Part shown: piece by piece, positions 25,834-33,626 of the stretch
Numbering within the stretch: the first letter of the stretch is position 1
Layout of the letters: each line of letters begins with the position of its first letter
Source of the DNA: an uncultured Oscillospiraceae bacterium
GTDB taxonomy: Bacteria > Bacillota > Clostridia > Oscillospirales > Oscillospiraceae
DNA: 39,638 bases
Direction: 5' to 3'
Assembly (NCBI GenBank): GCA_944383165.1
Contig: CALWON010000013.1
Location: 1 to 39,638, forward strand
Position numbers and translations under genes: made by a program
The notes under the pieces: generated by a model
What the model was told of the DNA's origin: nothing
Databases searched by the model: none
The model's input: the letters and a program-made list of their open reading frames with translations, nothing else

Positions 25834-26364
25834 TTAAAACGGTAAATCACCGTCAATATCGGACATATCGCTGTATTGGTCATTCCCAAAATTGGAGGAT
25901 GAACCATAACCGGAGTTCTCCGGTCCAGATACTGGGGCATTATAACTGTTTTGAGAGGCATATTGATTGGATGGGTAGCTGTTGCTAGAATAACCACCAG
26001 AAGCCCCTGTATTACCAGCATAGCTTCCGCCATCCCCGTCTCGCTTGGAATCTCCAAAGTATACATTTTCTGCAACTACTTCGGCAGTACGACGCTTATT
26101 GCCATCCTTATCTGTCCAATCACGTATTTGAAGTCGACCTTCTGCAACTGCCATACGTCCCTTGGTAAAATAACGGCTGACATACTCCGCTGTACTTCTC
26201 CATGCAACTACATCAATAAAATCGACGCCTTTTTCTCCCGTGGTCTTATCCTTAAAATCCCGATCCACTGCAAGGGTAAAGGATGCCACAGGCAGACCTG
26301 TCTGAGTACGACGCAGTTCTGGATCACGGGTCAAACGCCCCATAATGATAATTCTATTCAACAT
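25834..26364 (-). CDS. ssb: single-stranded DNA-binding protein SSB
   Basis: 176 residues. The OB fold is at 1-105 (MLNRIIIMGRLTRDPELR, FIDVVAWRSTAEYVSRYFTKG, EGRLQIRDWTDKDG). A Gly/Ser/Asn/Tyr/Gln-rich flexible linker follows at about 110-165, then the conserved acidic tip ending DLPF that recruits RecJ, PriA and other partners. It coats single-stranded DNA as a tetramer during replication and repair. Its position between rpsF and rpsR is the classical Firmicutes arrangement. The linker is long and low in complexity, as is usual. Confidence 0.97.
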   Translation of the reverse strand: MLNRIIIMGRLTRDPELRRTQTGLPVASFTLAVDRDFKDKTTGEKGVDFIDVVAWRSTAEYVSRYFTKGRMAVAEGRLQIRDWTDKDGNKRRTAEVVAENVYFGDSKRDGDGGSYAGNTGASGGYSSNSYPSNQYASQNSYNAPVSGPENSGYGSSSNFGNDQYSDMSDIDGDLPF

Positions 26365-26379
26365 TGTTCTTCGCCTCTC

Positions 26380-26676
26380 TTACTGATCCTTACAAACGAT
26401 CAGAGAACGCATCACGCCATCAGTGATTCGGAAAATACGATCCAGCTCAGCAGGAACGGCTGCTGCAGCGTTGAAGGTCATCAGCACATAGTAACCCTCC
26501 ATCATATCGTTGATGGGATAAGCCAGACGACGCTTGCCCCACTCATCAACCTCAGAGACGGTACCATTTGCCTCAACAACGCCCTTGAACTTAGCCACCA
26601 GAGCAGCGACAGCCTCTTCACCCAGGGTGGGATCCAGGATATACATTGCCTCGTAGTTTGCGTTAATCTTTGCCAT
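26380..26676 (-). CDS. rpsF: 30S ribosomal protein bS6
   Basis: 98 residues, full length. It opens with NANYEAMYILDP, and EWGKRRLAYPINDMMEGYYVLMTF is the bS6 core; it ends near VMRSLIV as in homologues. It binds 16S rRNA with bS18. CCTCCTT at 26687-26693 (AAGGAGG on the minus strand) precedes the ATG. It is the first gene of the operon, transcribed from the promoter at 26766-26793 through an ~80-base structured leader. Confidence 0.97.
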   Translation of the reverse strand: MAKINANYEAMYILDPTLGEEAVAALVAKFKGVVEANGTVSEVDEWGKRRLAYPINDMMEGYYVLMTFNAAAAVPAELDRIFRITDGVMRSLIVCKDQ

Positions 26677-26759
26677 ATTTGTTGCACCTCCTTATGGTCT
26701 TGTGGCCCCCGACCTCATGTCAGGAGCAAGGATAACTTGACTCATTCTTACAGTCAAGC
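26677..26759 (-). promoter_or_regulatory. structured 5' leader of rpsF, candidate bS6:bS18 autoregulatory region
   Basis: About 83 bases with two hairpins on the minus strand. The first pairs CTTGACT with AGTCAAG (26736-26758, 7 bp). The second runs from about 26731 to 26699: CTTG with CAAG, CTCC with GGGG, and UGAC with GUCG around an AUGAG loop. rpsF operons are commonly repressed by the bS6:bS18 complex binding such a leader. I do not see the bulged CCG expected from that motif, so the assignment is tentative. Confidence 0.45.
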
Positions 26760-26765
26760 CCTATT

Positions 26766-26793
26766 ATTATATCTAATTTTTCAATTTTGTCAA
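26766..26793 (-). promoter_or_regulatory. strong sigma-A promoter of rpsF-ssb-rpsR
   Basis: Consensus TTGACA (26788-26793), 16 bases, consensus TATAAT (26766-26771) on the minus strand, in an AT-rich stretch. Expected start near 26759. Confidence 0.85.
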
Positions 26794-26820
26794 TGGGTTT
26801 CTATCAATTTTCCCCTTCTT

Positions 26821-27930
26821 TTATTGAGGAAGTGTCAAATCTCCCTCCCGAATCCAACCAATTTTTCGCAACAATAGCCCAAATATCCAAGTCAAAACCG
26901 CAGGCAACACAAAACAAATCATGATAAGCCCCAACCAGTCAAATCCAGAGGGTGCCATAGCCACTGCACCTTGATTGAGTGCATCCTGACTGGGAGAAAC
27001 CCAGCCAGTCCAAATACCAATAGGACCACACAGACCACAGGTTCCCATCCCTGAGTTAATGGCTGCCCCATTCATTTCCAATCGAAAAAAACAGGTTGCC
27101 AGTGGTCCTGTCACAGCAGAAGCCAATGTGGCTGGAATCCAAACCAGTGGATTTTTCACAATATTGGGCATTTGTAGCATAGAAGTCCCCAGTCCCTGAG
27201 ACACCAGCCCGCCCCAGCGGTTCTCCCGAAAAGACAGTACCGCAAAGCCTACCATCTGAGCACAGCAGCCTGCCACGGCTGCACCACCTGCCAACCCGGT
27301 CAGACCCAGCACAGAACAAATAGCTGCAGAAGAAATGGGCAAAGTCAGGGCAATCCCCACTAGGACTGACACCAAAATCCCCATCCAGAAGGGCTGTAGC
27401 TCTGTAGTTCTCATAATCAACTGCCCAAAGGCACTGGCTGCCCCTCCAATGGGGGGCGCAATGAGCCATGCTGCCCCTATCCCTACCAAAATGGTAACAA
27501 TGGGTGTGATAAGAATATCAATTTTTGTCTCTTTCGACACCAGTTTTCCTATTTCTGCTGCCAAAATTGCCACAAACAGCACGGCCAGAGGTCCACCAGC
27601 TCCCCCTAGTGCGTTGCAAGCATAGCCCACTGTCACAAGGGAAAACAGAACCATAGGTGGTGCCTGTAGCGCATATCCTATGGCCACTGCCATAGCAGGC
27701 CCACTCATAAAAGATGCCAGCCCTCCTATTGTGTAGCCTGTTCCATTGATATTCAATAGTTCCATGGTCAGCACACCAATATGAAACTGTGTGCCAAGTG
27801 TGTTTAAAATGGTACCAATCAACAGGGAACAAAAAAGCCCCTGTGCCATTGCCCCCAAGGCATCAATCCCATACCGTTTCGCTGAAATGACTACATTCTT
27901 TCGTGTTAAAAACTCCCTTATCTTTCCCAT
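26821..27930 (-). CDS. PTS EIIC-like membrane protein (PTS_EIIC type 2), candidate NiaR-controlled transporter
   Basis: 369 residues from the ATG at 27930 (GGGAGGG 7 bases upstream); the frame runs upstream through the palindrome, but that part is not coding. The protein is hydrophobic almost throughout, with about 9-10 probable membrane helices and many Gly/Ala-rich turns (GLASFMSGPAMAVAIGYALQAPP, split by helices; NSGMGTCGLCGPIGIW). It resembles the orphan PTS_EIIC_2 proteins, which lack an attached EIIA or EIIB domain; none is encoded nearby. It directly follows a niaR-type repressor and its promoter carries a large palindrome, so I infer transport related to niacin or NAD precursors rather than a phosphotransferase sugar. 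The family call is fair; the substrate is inference. Confidence 0.75.
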   Translation of the reverse strand: MGKIREFLTRKNVVISAKRYGIDALGAMAQGLFCSLLIGTILNTLGTQFHIGVLTMELLNINGTGYTIGGLASFMSGPAMAVAIGYALQAPPMVLFSLVTVGYACNALGGAGGPLAVLFVAILAAEIGKLVSKETKIDILITPIVTILVGIGAAWLIAPPIGGAASAFGQLIMRTTELQPFWMGILVSVLVGIALTLPISSAAICSVLGLTGLAGGAAVAGCCAQMVGFAVLSFRENRWGGLVSQGLGTSMLQMPNIVKNPLVWIPATLASAVTGPLATCFFRLEMNGAAINSGMGTCGLCGPIGIWTGWVSPSQDALNQGAVAMAPSGFDWLGLIMICFVLPAVLTWIFGLLLRKIGWIREGDLTLPQ

Positions 27931-27946
27931 TTTCAAACCCTCCCAA

Positions 27947-27990
27947 ACAATGAGGTTTACATATGTCAAGACATATGTAAACCTCATTGT
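27947..27990. promoter_or_regulatory. perfect 44-bp palindromic operator, candidate NiaR site
   Basis: Two 21-base arms with no mismatch (27947-27967 and 27970-27990) separated by two bases. Each arm contains ACATATGT (27959-27966 and 27971-27978), itself a palindrome, so the element is symmetric at two scales. There is no T-run. It overlaps the -10 and expected start site of the promoter at 27986-28013, the classical position of a repressor operator. The adjacent repressor gene makes NiaR the likely ligand. Confidence 0.8.
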
Positions 27991-28013
27991 ACACAGATTG
28001 TTTCATTTGTCAA
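27986..28013 (-). promoter_or_regulatory. sigma-A promoter of the EIIC-like gene, overlapping the niaR stop codon
   Basis: On the minus strand consensus TTGACA (28008-28013) overlaps the niaR TGA; 16 bases on is TACAAT (27986-27991), whose bases run into the palindrome. The EIIC-like gene can thus be transcribed separately from niaR and be blocked by a protein on the palindrome. Confidence 0.75.
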
Positions 28014-28534
28014 TCCCTATCCGTCTCCTGGAAGAGGAACCCCTCCCGTTTGAGCCCATCCAAAACACGATGATAGCATTCCAAATTGGGGCATTTCAAG
28101 GTATGAAAATGAATGCCTCCTGTCAAGGCAGACAGAGGCTGTGCCTGATGTTTTCTCACATGGTCTACAAATTCCTGTACATCATGCAGAGACATCAAAT
28201 GGAGCTGCCCTGTTAACTGCCCATAAACAGGATGCTCTACTATCACATCCATTATATGACATCCATTTTCTACCATTAACTCCAATTCCCGCTCCATCCC
28301 CTCCGCTCCATGTACACAAGCCACCGTTTTGGTCAGGGCAGAGGAACTTTGAGGCAACAGGTACCCCCGTGGCGTTGCAATAATTTCCAAGCCACCGGCA
28401 CGCAACAGAGCAATATCCCCCACAATAATCTGTCTGCTCACTTGAAACTGGGCAGCCAATGCAGTTGCACTGATTGGGCATTGAGTCGCTTTTAATTTGG
28501 TGTATATGGCATTTCTGCGTGTTGCTGCATCCAT
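28010..28534 (-). CDS. niaR: NiaR-type transcriptional repressor of niacin/NAD genes (HTH_11 + 3H domain)
   Basis: 174 residues. The N-terminal HTH_11 winged helix (about 1-60) has ALAAQFQVSRQIIVGDIALLR as recognition region. The C-terminal 3H domain (about 65-170) has the histidines that name it: H75 in VACVHG, H101 in EHPVYG, and H142/H144 in GGIHFHT. H75, E83, H142 and H144 have nearly the spacing of the metal ligands described for the Thermotoga homologue. NiaR (YrxA) represses NAD synthesis and niacin uptake genes when niacin is plentiful. AAGGAAGTGG precedes the ATG. Next on the strand is the EIIC-like gene, with the palindrome between. Confidence 0.9.
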   Translation of the reverse strand: MDAATRRNAIYTKLKATQCPISATALAAQFQVSRQIIVGDIALLRAGGLEIIATPRGYLLPQSSSALTKTVACVHGAEGMERELELMVENGCHIMDVIVEHPVYGQLTGQLHLMSLHDVQEFVDHVRKHQAQPLSALTGGIHFHTLKCPNLECYHRVLDGLKREGFLFQETDRD

Positions 28535-28611
28535 TCAATCCACTTCCTTCATTCCCATGGTTATTGTCCCCCATTGTAACACATAAGTTTTTGTTTTTTC
28601 TATCCCTTCCC

Positions 28612-28640
28612 TTGACTTTTTCTGTTCTAATTTATAGAAT
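28612..28640 (+). promoter_or_regulatory. sigma-A promoter of proS
   Basis: TTGACT (28612-28617), 17 bases, TAGAAT (28635-28640). Expected start near 28647, giving a ~45-base leader, too short for a T-box. Confidence 0.7.
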
Positions 28641-28691
28641 AGCTAGTACGAGTTTTCTTTTTTATTATAATAACAAAGGACTGAACCAATT

Positions 28692-30137
28692 ATGGCACAG
28701 AATGCAAACAAAAAACAGGTTGAGCAAATCACCGATATGGAGGTTGATTTTGCTCAATGGTACACCGATGTGTGTAAAAAGGCTGAACTGATTGACTATT
28801 CCTCTATCAAAGGCATGTTCATCTACCGCCCCTATGGCTATGCCATCTGGGAGAATATTCAGCGTGAACTGGATAAGATGTTCAAAGCTACCGGGCATGA
28901 AAATGTATATCTTCCTATGCTGATTCCTGAGAGCCTGCTACAAAAAGAAAAGGACCATGTAGAGGGTTTTGCTCCTGAGTGTGCATGGGTCACTTATGGC
29001 GGCAGTGAGAAGCTGGAAGAACGCTATTGCATCCGCCCCACCTCTGAAACCCTCTTTTGTGAACACTATAAGAATGTGATCCATTCCCATCGTGACCTGC
29101 CAAAACTGTATAACCAGTGGTGTTCTGTGCTGCGCTGGGAAAAAACCAGCCGCCCTTTCCTGCGTCACCGTGAATTTTTGTGGCAGGAGGGTCACACCAT
29201 GCACGCCACAGAGGAGGACGCACGTTTTGAAACGGAACAGATGTTGAACATTTACGCAGATTTTCTGGAAAATGTACTGGCTATGCCTGTGGTCAAAGGG
29301 CGTAAAACTGACAAAGAAAAATTTAACGGCGCAGAGGAGACTTACACCGTTGAATGTATGATGCACGACAAAAAGGCATTGCAGGCAGGCACCAGCCACT
29401 ATTTTGGAGATGGCTTTGCTAGAGCCTTTGATATTACCTTTACTGGAAAAGACAACCAACTCCACTACCCCCATCAGACAAGCTGGGGTGTCTCCACCCG
29501 TATGATTGGTGGTATTATCATGACCCACGGCGATAACAACGGCCTTGTGCTGCCTCCTCGCATTGCTCCCATTCAGGCTATGGTGATTCCTGTTGCCCAG
29601 CACAAGGAGGGCGTATTGGACGCTGCCTCTGCACTGTTAGAGCGTCTACAGGCAGCTGGCATCCGTGCTAAAATGGATGACAGTGACCAGACCATGGGTT
29701 GGAAAGCTGCCCAATATGAAATGAAGGGCGTTCCTCTGCGTGTGGAAATTGGTCCTAAGGACATGGAAAAAGGTCAGTGCTGTATCTGCCGTCGTGACAA
29801 TGGAGAAAAGATTTTTGTCCCCCTTGCTGAACTGGAAGCAACTGTGACCCAGCTTTTGGATGCTGTCCATCAGGGGCTGTATGAGCGTGCCAAAAAGAAC
29901 CTGGAGGAACACACCAAAGTGTGTCTCACTCTGGATGATGTAAAAGAGTTTATGCAGACTGAGGGCGGCTTTGCCAAAACCATGTGGTGCGGTGAGCTGG
30001 ACTGTGAGCTGAAAATGAAAGAGGAAGCTGGCGTCACCTCCCGCTGTATGCCCATTGAGCAGGAATCTGTGGGAGAAACCTGTGTATGCTGTGGCAAACC
30101 TGCAAAACATATGATTTATTGGGGTGTAGCCTACTAA
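28692..30137 (+). CDS. proS: prolyl-tRNA synthetase, archaeal/eukaryotic-like type
   Basis: 481 residues, a class II synthetase charging tRNA(Pro). Seen: [20 protein letters not shown] in the N-terminal part, the [17 protein letters not shown] motif 2 region, [23 protein letters not shown], and [20 protein letters not shown] of motif 3. An anticodon domain follows, then a C-terminal zinc-like module with [13 protein letters not shown] and [15 protein letters not shown] cysteines, ending in the family's terminal Tyr (GVAY). The length and absence of the ~180-aa INS editing insertion of bacterial-type ProRS (~570 aa) mark the archaeal-like type, which is common in Clostridia. AAAGGA precedes the ATG; a terminator follows. 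Confidence 0.96.
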   Translation: MAQNANKKQVEQITDMEVDFAQWYTDVCKKAELIDYSSIKGMFIYRPYGYAIWENIQRELDKMFKATGHENVYLPMLIPESLLQKEKDHVEGFAPECAWVTYGGSEKLEERYCIRPTSETLFCEHYKNVIHSHRDLPKLYNQWCSVLRWEKTSRPFLRHREFLWQEGHTMHATEEDARFETEQMLNIYADFLENVLAMPVVKGRKTDKEKFNGAEETYTVECMMHDKKALQAGTSHYFGDGFARAFDITFTGKDNQLHYPHQTSWGVSTRMIGGIIMTHGDNNGLVLPPRIAPIQAMVIPVAQHKEGVLDAASALLERLQAAGIRAKMDDSDQTMGWKAAQYEMKGVPLRVEIGPKDMEKGQCCICRRDNGEKIFVPLAELEATVTQLLDAVHQGLYERAKKNLEEHTKVCLTLDDVKEFMQTEGGFAKTMWCGELDCELKMKEEAGVTSRCMPIEQESVGETCVCCGKPAKHMIYWGVAY

Positions 30138-30157
30138 ACTTTTGCCCTGCCCGATAC

Positions 30158-30190
30158 GGAGACGGTTCTGATTGACCGTCTCCATTTTTT
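30158..30190 (+). terminator. intrinsic terminator of proS
   Basis: GGAGACGGT (30158-30166) and ACCGTCTCC (30175-30183) form a 9-bp stem with an 8-base loop, followed by ATTTTTT and a second T-run. Confidence 0.9.
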
Positions 30191-30253
30191 CGGTTTTTTT
30201 AACAAAGTTTTTATTTGTGGGAAGTTCCCCTATGCAACTAGTCGTTTATACGG

Positions 30254-30309
30254 TATAATGTTGTCTGGTCAAATTTGTCTCTAAACTGGTACAAACAGAG
30301 CAATTTGAC
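30254..30309 (+). promoter_or_regulatory. -10 element and leader hairpin of the symporter gene
   Basis: A perfect TATAAT at 30254-30259 has no clear -35. Right after the expected start comes a hairpin: GTCAAATT (30268-30275) with AATTTGAC (30302-30309), extended inward by CTCT/AGAG. No U-run follows, so it is not a terminator. It may protect the mRNA 5' end or be an operator. I do not recognise a known riboswitch in it. Confidence 0.45.
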
Positions 30310-30337
30310 ACAAAACTGAAGAAAGTGAGAGTGTTTT

Positions 30338-31741
30338 ATGAATGCAATTTTGGCTCAAATCAGCAATTTCATGTACTCCTATTTGCTGATTATTTTGCTC
30401 TTAGCGGTTGGATTATATTTCACCATCCGCACAAAATTCATTCAATTCCGCATGTTTGCGGAATCCATCCGTGTGGTAGGAGAAAAGCCAGAAAAAGCCG
30501 GCTCCACCTCCTCCTTCCAGGCATTGATGGTCTCCACTGCCTCCCGTGTGGGTACAGGCAATATTGTGGGTATTTCCAGTGCAATATGTTTGGGTGGCTA
30601 TGGTGCTGTGTTTTGGATGTGGGTTATTGCCATCATCGGCGGTGCCTCTGCCTTTGTAGAGTCCACACTGGCGCAAATTTACAAACGCCACAATCCAGAA
30701 ACTGGGGAAAGTTACGGCGGTCCCTCTTACTATATAGAGGCTGCACTCCATAGCCGACCCCTTGCCATTGTATTTGCTCTGTCCCTGATTATTACCTATG
30801 CCGTTGGCTTTAACATGGTTGCTTCCTTCAATCTTCAGGACACCTTTTCTGGCTATGCCTTCTATGATACTGCCACAACTCCCTGGATTATTGGTGCTGT
30901 TCTGGCTGTTCTAGTGGGTTACTGCATTATGGGCGGCGGAAAGCGTATCCTTGCTATTACCTCCACTTTGGTTCCATTTATGGGTGGGCTCTATGTGCTG
31001 GTTGCTATCATTGTGATTATTATGAACATCCAGCTACTGCCCCAGGTCTTTGGACGTATTTTCTCTGAGGCTTTTGACTTCCAGGCTATTTTTGGCGGTT
31101 TTACAGGCTCCTGTATGATGTATGGTATCAAACGTGGTCTGTTTTCCAATGAGGCTGGTGTGGGTTCCGCTCCCAACGCCGCTGCCTCTGCTAACGTAAG
31201 CCATCCAGTCAAGCAGGGGCTTGTCCAGATGCTGTCTGTTTTTATTGACACCCTTCTCATCTGCACTGCCACAGCATTTATGCTTCTGTGTTCTGGTGTG
31301 GAGCCTGATGCCGCTATGCAGGGCGCTCCCTATGTCCAGCAGGCCCTATCCACTGTATTTGGTACAGTTGGACCTATCTTCATCACAGTTGCTATGGTCC
31401 TGTTTGCTTTTACTACACTCATCGGCAACCTCTATTATGTAGACAATGCCTGGAGCTTTATTTTCAAAGAAGCACCCCCAAAAAGCTTTATGTTCGGATT
31501 CCGTGTCTTTGCCATGTTTGTGGTTTTGATTGGTGCTAGCCAGAGTATTGATGTGGTATGGAACCTTGCCGATGTGCTGATGGGTGTGATGGCAATCTTA
31601 AACCTCCCTGTAATCGTTTTACTGTCTCGTCCTGCCCTTGCTGCTATGAATGACTATTGGTCCCAGAGAAAATCTGGAAAGAAGCCAGTCTTTAAAGCAT
31701 CCAATATCGGGCTAAAAGAAAAAACTGACTATTGGCGTTAA
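30338..31741 (+). CDS. sodium:alanine/glycine symporter (AGCS family)
   Basis: 467 residues with about 11 hydrophobic helices, typical of the AGCS family (AlsT/DagA/YrbD), which imports Ala or Gly with Na+. Diagnostic segments are ALMVSTASRVGTGNIVGIS in the first third, then SYGGPSYYIEAAL, IKRGLFSNEAGVGSAPNAAA and VFAFTTLIGNLYY. The protein is complete. GAAAGTGAG is a rather poor ribosome binding site for the ATG at 30338. It stands alone, with its own promoter region and a terminator downstream. Whether alanine or glycine is the main substrate cannot be told. Confidence 0.93.
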   Translation: MNAILAQISNFMYSYLLIILLLAVGLYFTIRTKFIQFRMFAESIRVVGEKPEKAGSTSSFQALMVSTASRVGTGNIVGISSAICLGGYGAVFWMWVIAIIGGASAFVESTLAQIYKRHNPETGESYGGPSYYIEAALHSRPLAIVFALSLIITYAVGFNMVASFNLQDTFSGYAFYDTATTPWIIGAVLAVLVGYCIMGGGKRILAITSTLVPFMGGLYVLVAIIVIIMNIQLLPQVFGRIFSEAFDFQAIFGGFTGSCMMYGIKRGLFSNEAGVGSAPNAAASANVSHPVKQGLVQMLSVFIDTLLICTATAFMLLCSGVEPDAAMQGAPYVQQALSTVFGTVGPIFITVAMVLFAFTTLIGNLYYVDNAWSFIFKEAPPKSFMFGFRVFAMFVVLIGASQSIDVVWNLADVLMGVMAILNLPVIVLLSRPALAAMNDYWSQRKSGKKPVFKASNIGLKEKTDYWR

Positions 31742-31743
31742 AA

Positions 31744-31788
31744 AAATGGTGTCTCTGATGAAATCAGAGACACCATTTCTTTTCTTTT
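31744..31788. terminator. bidirectional terminator between symporter and MATE genes
   Basis: A perfect 16-bp stem (31744-31759 with 31763-31778) and a 3-base loop, with A-run before and T-rich tract after. The stem contains the MATE stop codon and its last codons, so the element is part coding sequence on the minus strand. Confidence 0.9.
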
Positions 31789-33158
31789 GAGTCTATCTGG
31801 TCCATATTTTCAGGACTTTCTGTTGACAGTTTCTTTTTCAAAGAGTGGATACACCATACTGTGGCAGGGATGAGAAACAGGTCTGCACAAATCCATGCAG
31901 CAGGAGAGGCACAGCAAGCACCTGTAAACCCAAAAACAGGTATCAGCCATATTCCCACACCAGTACGTGCAAGCATCTCCATTACACCTGCCAAAATTGC
32001 AAAGTTGCTGAACCCCATTCCCTGAATGGAAAAACGCAAAATGTTGACCAATGCCAAAGGAATGTAAAATGCACCCAAAATGGTGGTATATTTGACGGTA
32101 TTCTGGATGATTGACTGCTCCCCTACATCCAAAAACAGGATGGCCATCTCTGGTGCAAACAACAGGATTGCCCCAAAAGACAACACAGCATACCCAACAC
32201 CCAAAATCACACAGGACCGGATGCCCTGCCCCAACCGTTCCAGTTTCTGTGCACCTACATTCTGTCCACAATAGGTGGCCATTGTGCCTCCCATTGCATC
32301 AAATGGGCAACACATAATCTGAAATAGTTTGCTTCCTGCCGCAATGGCTGCCACATAGGCACTGCCCAAACTATTCACTGCGGTCTGTAATACAATGGAG
32401 CCAATGGCGGTAATGGAATACTGTAGCCCCATGGGTACCCCCATAAGGCATAGCCACCGGCAGATCCTTCCATTGATACGCCGTTCCTCTTTTGTCATAT
32501 GTAAAATGGGGTATTTTTTTCTCATATAGAGGAGACAGGCAATACCAGAAACACTCTGTGAAACAACTGTGGCAATGGCAGCCCCTGCTACACCAGTATT
32601 GAAATATAAAATCAGAACAAAATCCAGTCCGATATTGAGGAAGGAGGCAATGGCCAAAAAAACAACTGGCGTTTTACTATCGCCCAAAGCCCGTATAATC
32701 CCTGCCAACAGATTATACAAAAAGGTGGCTGGTATACCCAGAAAAATCACGAAAAGATACCGGTATGCTCCCTCATAAATATCCTGTGGTGTGTTCATCC
32801 CTGTCAAAATTTGATGGCAAAACACACAGGTCACAATGGTAACAACCACTGCAAACAGGATAGACAGCCACCCTGCATTGGCAACGCATTGACGCATCCC
32901 GCTATGGTCTCCCGCTCCCATTTTCTGCGCCACAGGAATGGCAAAACCACTACAGATACCCATACAAAATCCAATCACCAAAAACTGTATGGAACCAGTA
33001 GAACCCACCGCTGCCAATGCAGAAGCTCCTAACAATTTTCCCACAATCATAGTATCCATCATGTTGTAACACTGTTGAAACAGCATACCAAGCAGCATTG
33101 GTACCGCAAAATCAACAATTAATTTCATTGGACTTCCCACAGTCAAATCTTTGGTCAT
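31764..33158 (-). CDS. MATE family efflux transporter
   Basis: 464 residues with 12 predicted membrane helices in two homologous halves. The opening LTVGSPMKLIVDFAVPMLLG, FQQCYNMMDTMIVGKLLG, and later FNTGVAGAAIATVVSQ are characteristic of the NorM/DinF-like MATE group that exports cationic drugs or metabolites using Na+ or H+. The substrate is unknown. GGGGGAG precedes the ATG by 4 bases; a TATAAT on the minus strand (33190-33195) with only a weak -35 may be the promoter. The 3' end lies inside the shared terminator. Confidence 0.92.
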   Translation of the reverse strand: MTKDLTVGSPMKLIVDFAVPMLLGMLFQQCYNMMDTMIVGKLLGASALAAVGSTGSIQFLVIGFCMGICSGFAIPVAQKMGAGDHSGMRQCVANAGWLSILFAVVVTIVTCVFCHQILTGMNTPQDIYEGAYRYLFVIFLGIPATFLYNLLAGIIRALGDSKTPVVFLAIASFLNIGLDFVLILYFNTGVAGAAIATVVSQSVSGIACLLYMRKKYPILHMTKEERRINGRICRWLCLMGVPMGLQYSITAIGSIVLQTAVNSLGSAYVAAIAAGSKLFQIMCCPFDAMGGTMATYCGQNVGAQKLERLGQGIRSCVILGVGYAVLSFGAILLFAPEMAILFLDVGEQSIIQNTVKYTTILGAFYIPLALVNILRFSIQGMGFSNFAILAGVMEMLARTGVGIWLIPVFGFTGACCASPAAWICADLFLIPATVWCIHSLKKKLSTESPENMDQIDSKEKKWCL

Positions 33159-33268
33159 ATGACTCCCCCATTTCTATGATAATTCCATTATTATAAGAGC
33201 AACTTCCCCCTCTTGAATAGATGTGTTTTCTCTGATTTTTTATGCCTTAGACCACTTAATTTTGTATA

Positions 33269-33302
33269 GAAAGGTGAGGTCGGCAATCCGACCTCACCTT
33301 TC
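33269..33302 (-). terminator. hairpin overlapping the stop of the small membrane protein
   Basis: A perfect 15-bp stem (33269-33283 with 33288-33302, core AAAGGTGAGGTCGG) and a 4-base loop. It starts within the stop codon of the 94-aa gene. The tract after it on the minus strand (CTATACAAAATT) is a weak U-run, but the stem is strong. It probably ends the gpr transcript and shields the MATE gene. Confidence 0.75.
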
Positions 33303-33585
33303 AAAATAAAAACATAGAAACCATCCAGATTCCTGATGCCAATACCCCACCTGCTGCGCACCATAAAAGCCCTGTCAGCAGGGGCATTTTCTGCAACGTA
33401 CGTTTCCAGTTGCGATTGCCTTTCAAATAACAATCCGCAGCCTGCCTTGCCTGTCGTATCACCTGTTCTGCATCCAAGCCCTCTTTTGCCAATGCCTCCT
33501 CTTTTACAATAAAAATTGCCTCCTCAAATAATTTGGGGTCTGGTGACTTTACCAAAATCACCTGTTTTGTAATACCTTTTACCAT
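33301..33585 (-). CDS. small membrane protein of unknown function downstream of gpr
   Basis: 94 residues from the ATG at 33585, chosen because AAGGAGG lies 9 bases upstream (the ATG at 33594 is only 2 bases from it). The soluble N-terminal part (MVKGITKQVILVKSPDPKLFEEAIFIVKEEA, split here by function) is highly regular. A hydrophobic helix occupies about 70-93, giving a C-terminal anchor. I recall similar small proteins in Oscillospiraceae, sometimes mis-annotated as translation initiation factor 2, but no function is known to me. It is 41 bp after gpr and likely cotranscribed, which hints at a sporulation or forespore role. Confidence 0.7.
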   Translation of the reverse strand: MVKGITKQVILVKSPDPKLFEEAIFIVKEEALAKEGLDAEQVIRQARQAADCYLKGNRNWKRTLQKMPLLTGLLWCAAGGVLASGIWMVSMFLF

Positions 33586-33626
33586 AAAATCCATCCTCCT
33601 TTTCCATCAACGATTCATTTTTCCGC

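Noticed and set aside
25951..26877. A 308-codon plus-strand open frame
   Set aside because: It lies antisense to ssb and rpsF, whose identities are unmistakable; no ribosome binding site or recognisable domain, and cysteine-rich composition typical of a shadow frame.
28641..28691. A T-box riboswitch before proS
   Set aside because: The leader is only about 45 bases, with no specifier stem, T-box sequence or terminator.
33191..33433. An 80-codon minus-strand frame overlapping the 94-aa membrane gene
   Set aside because: It crosses the terminator stem, has no good ribosome binding site, and the other frame has a clear start and family-like sequence.
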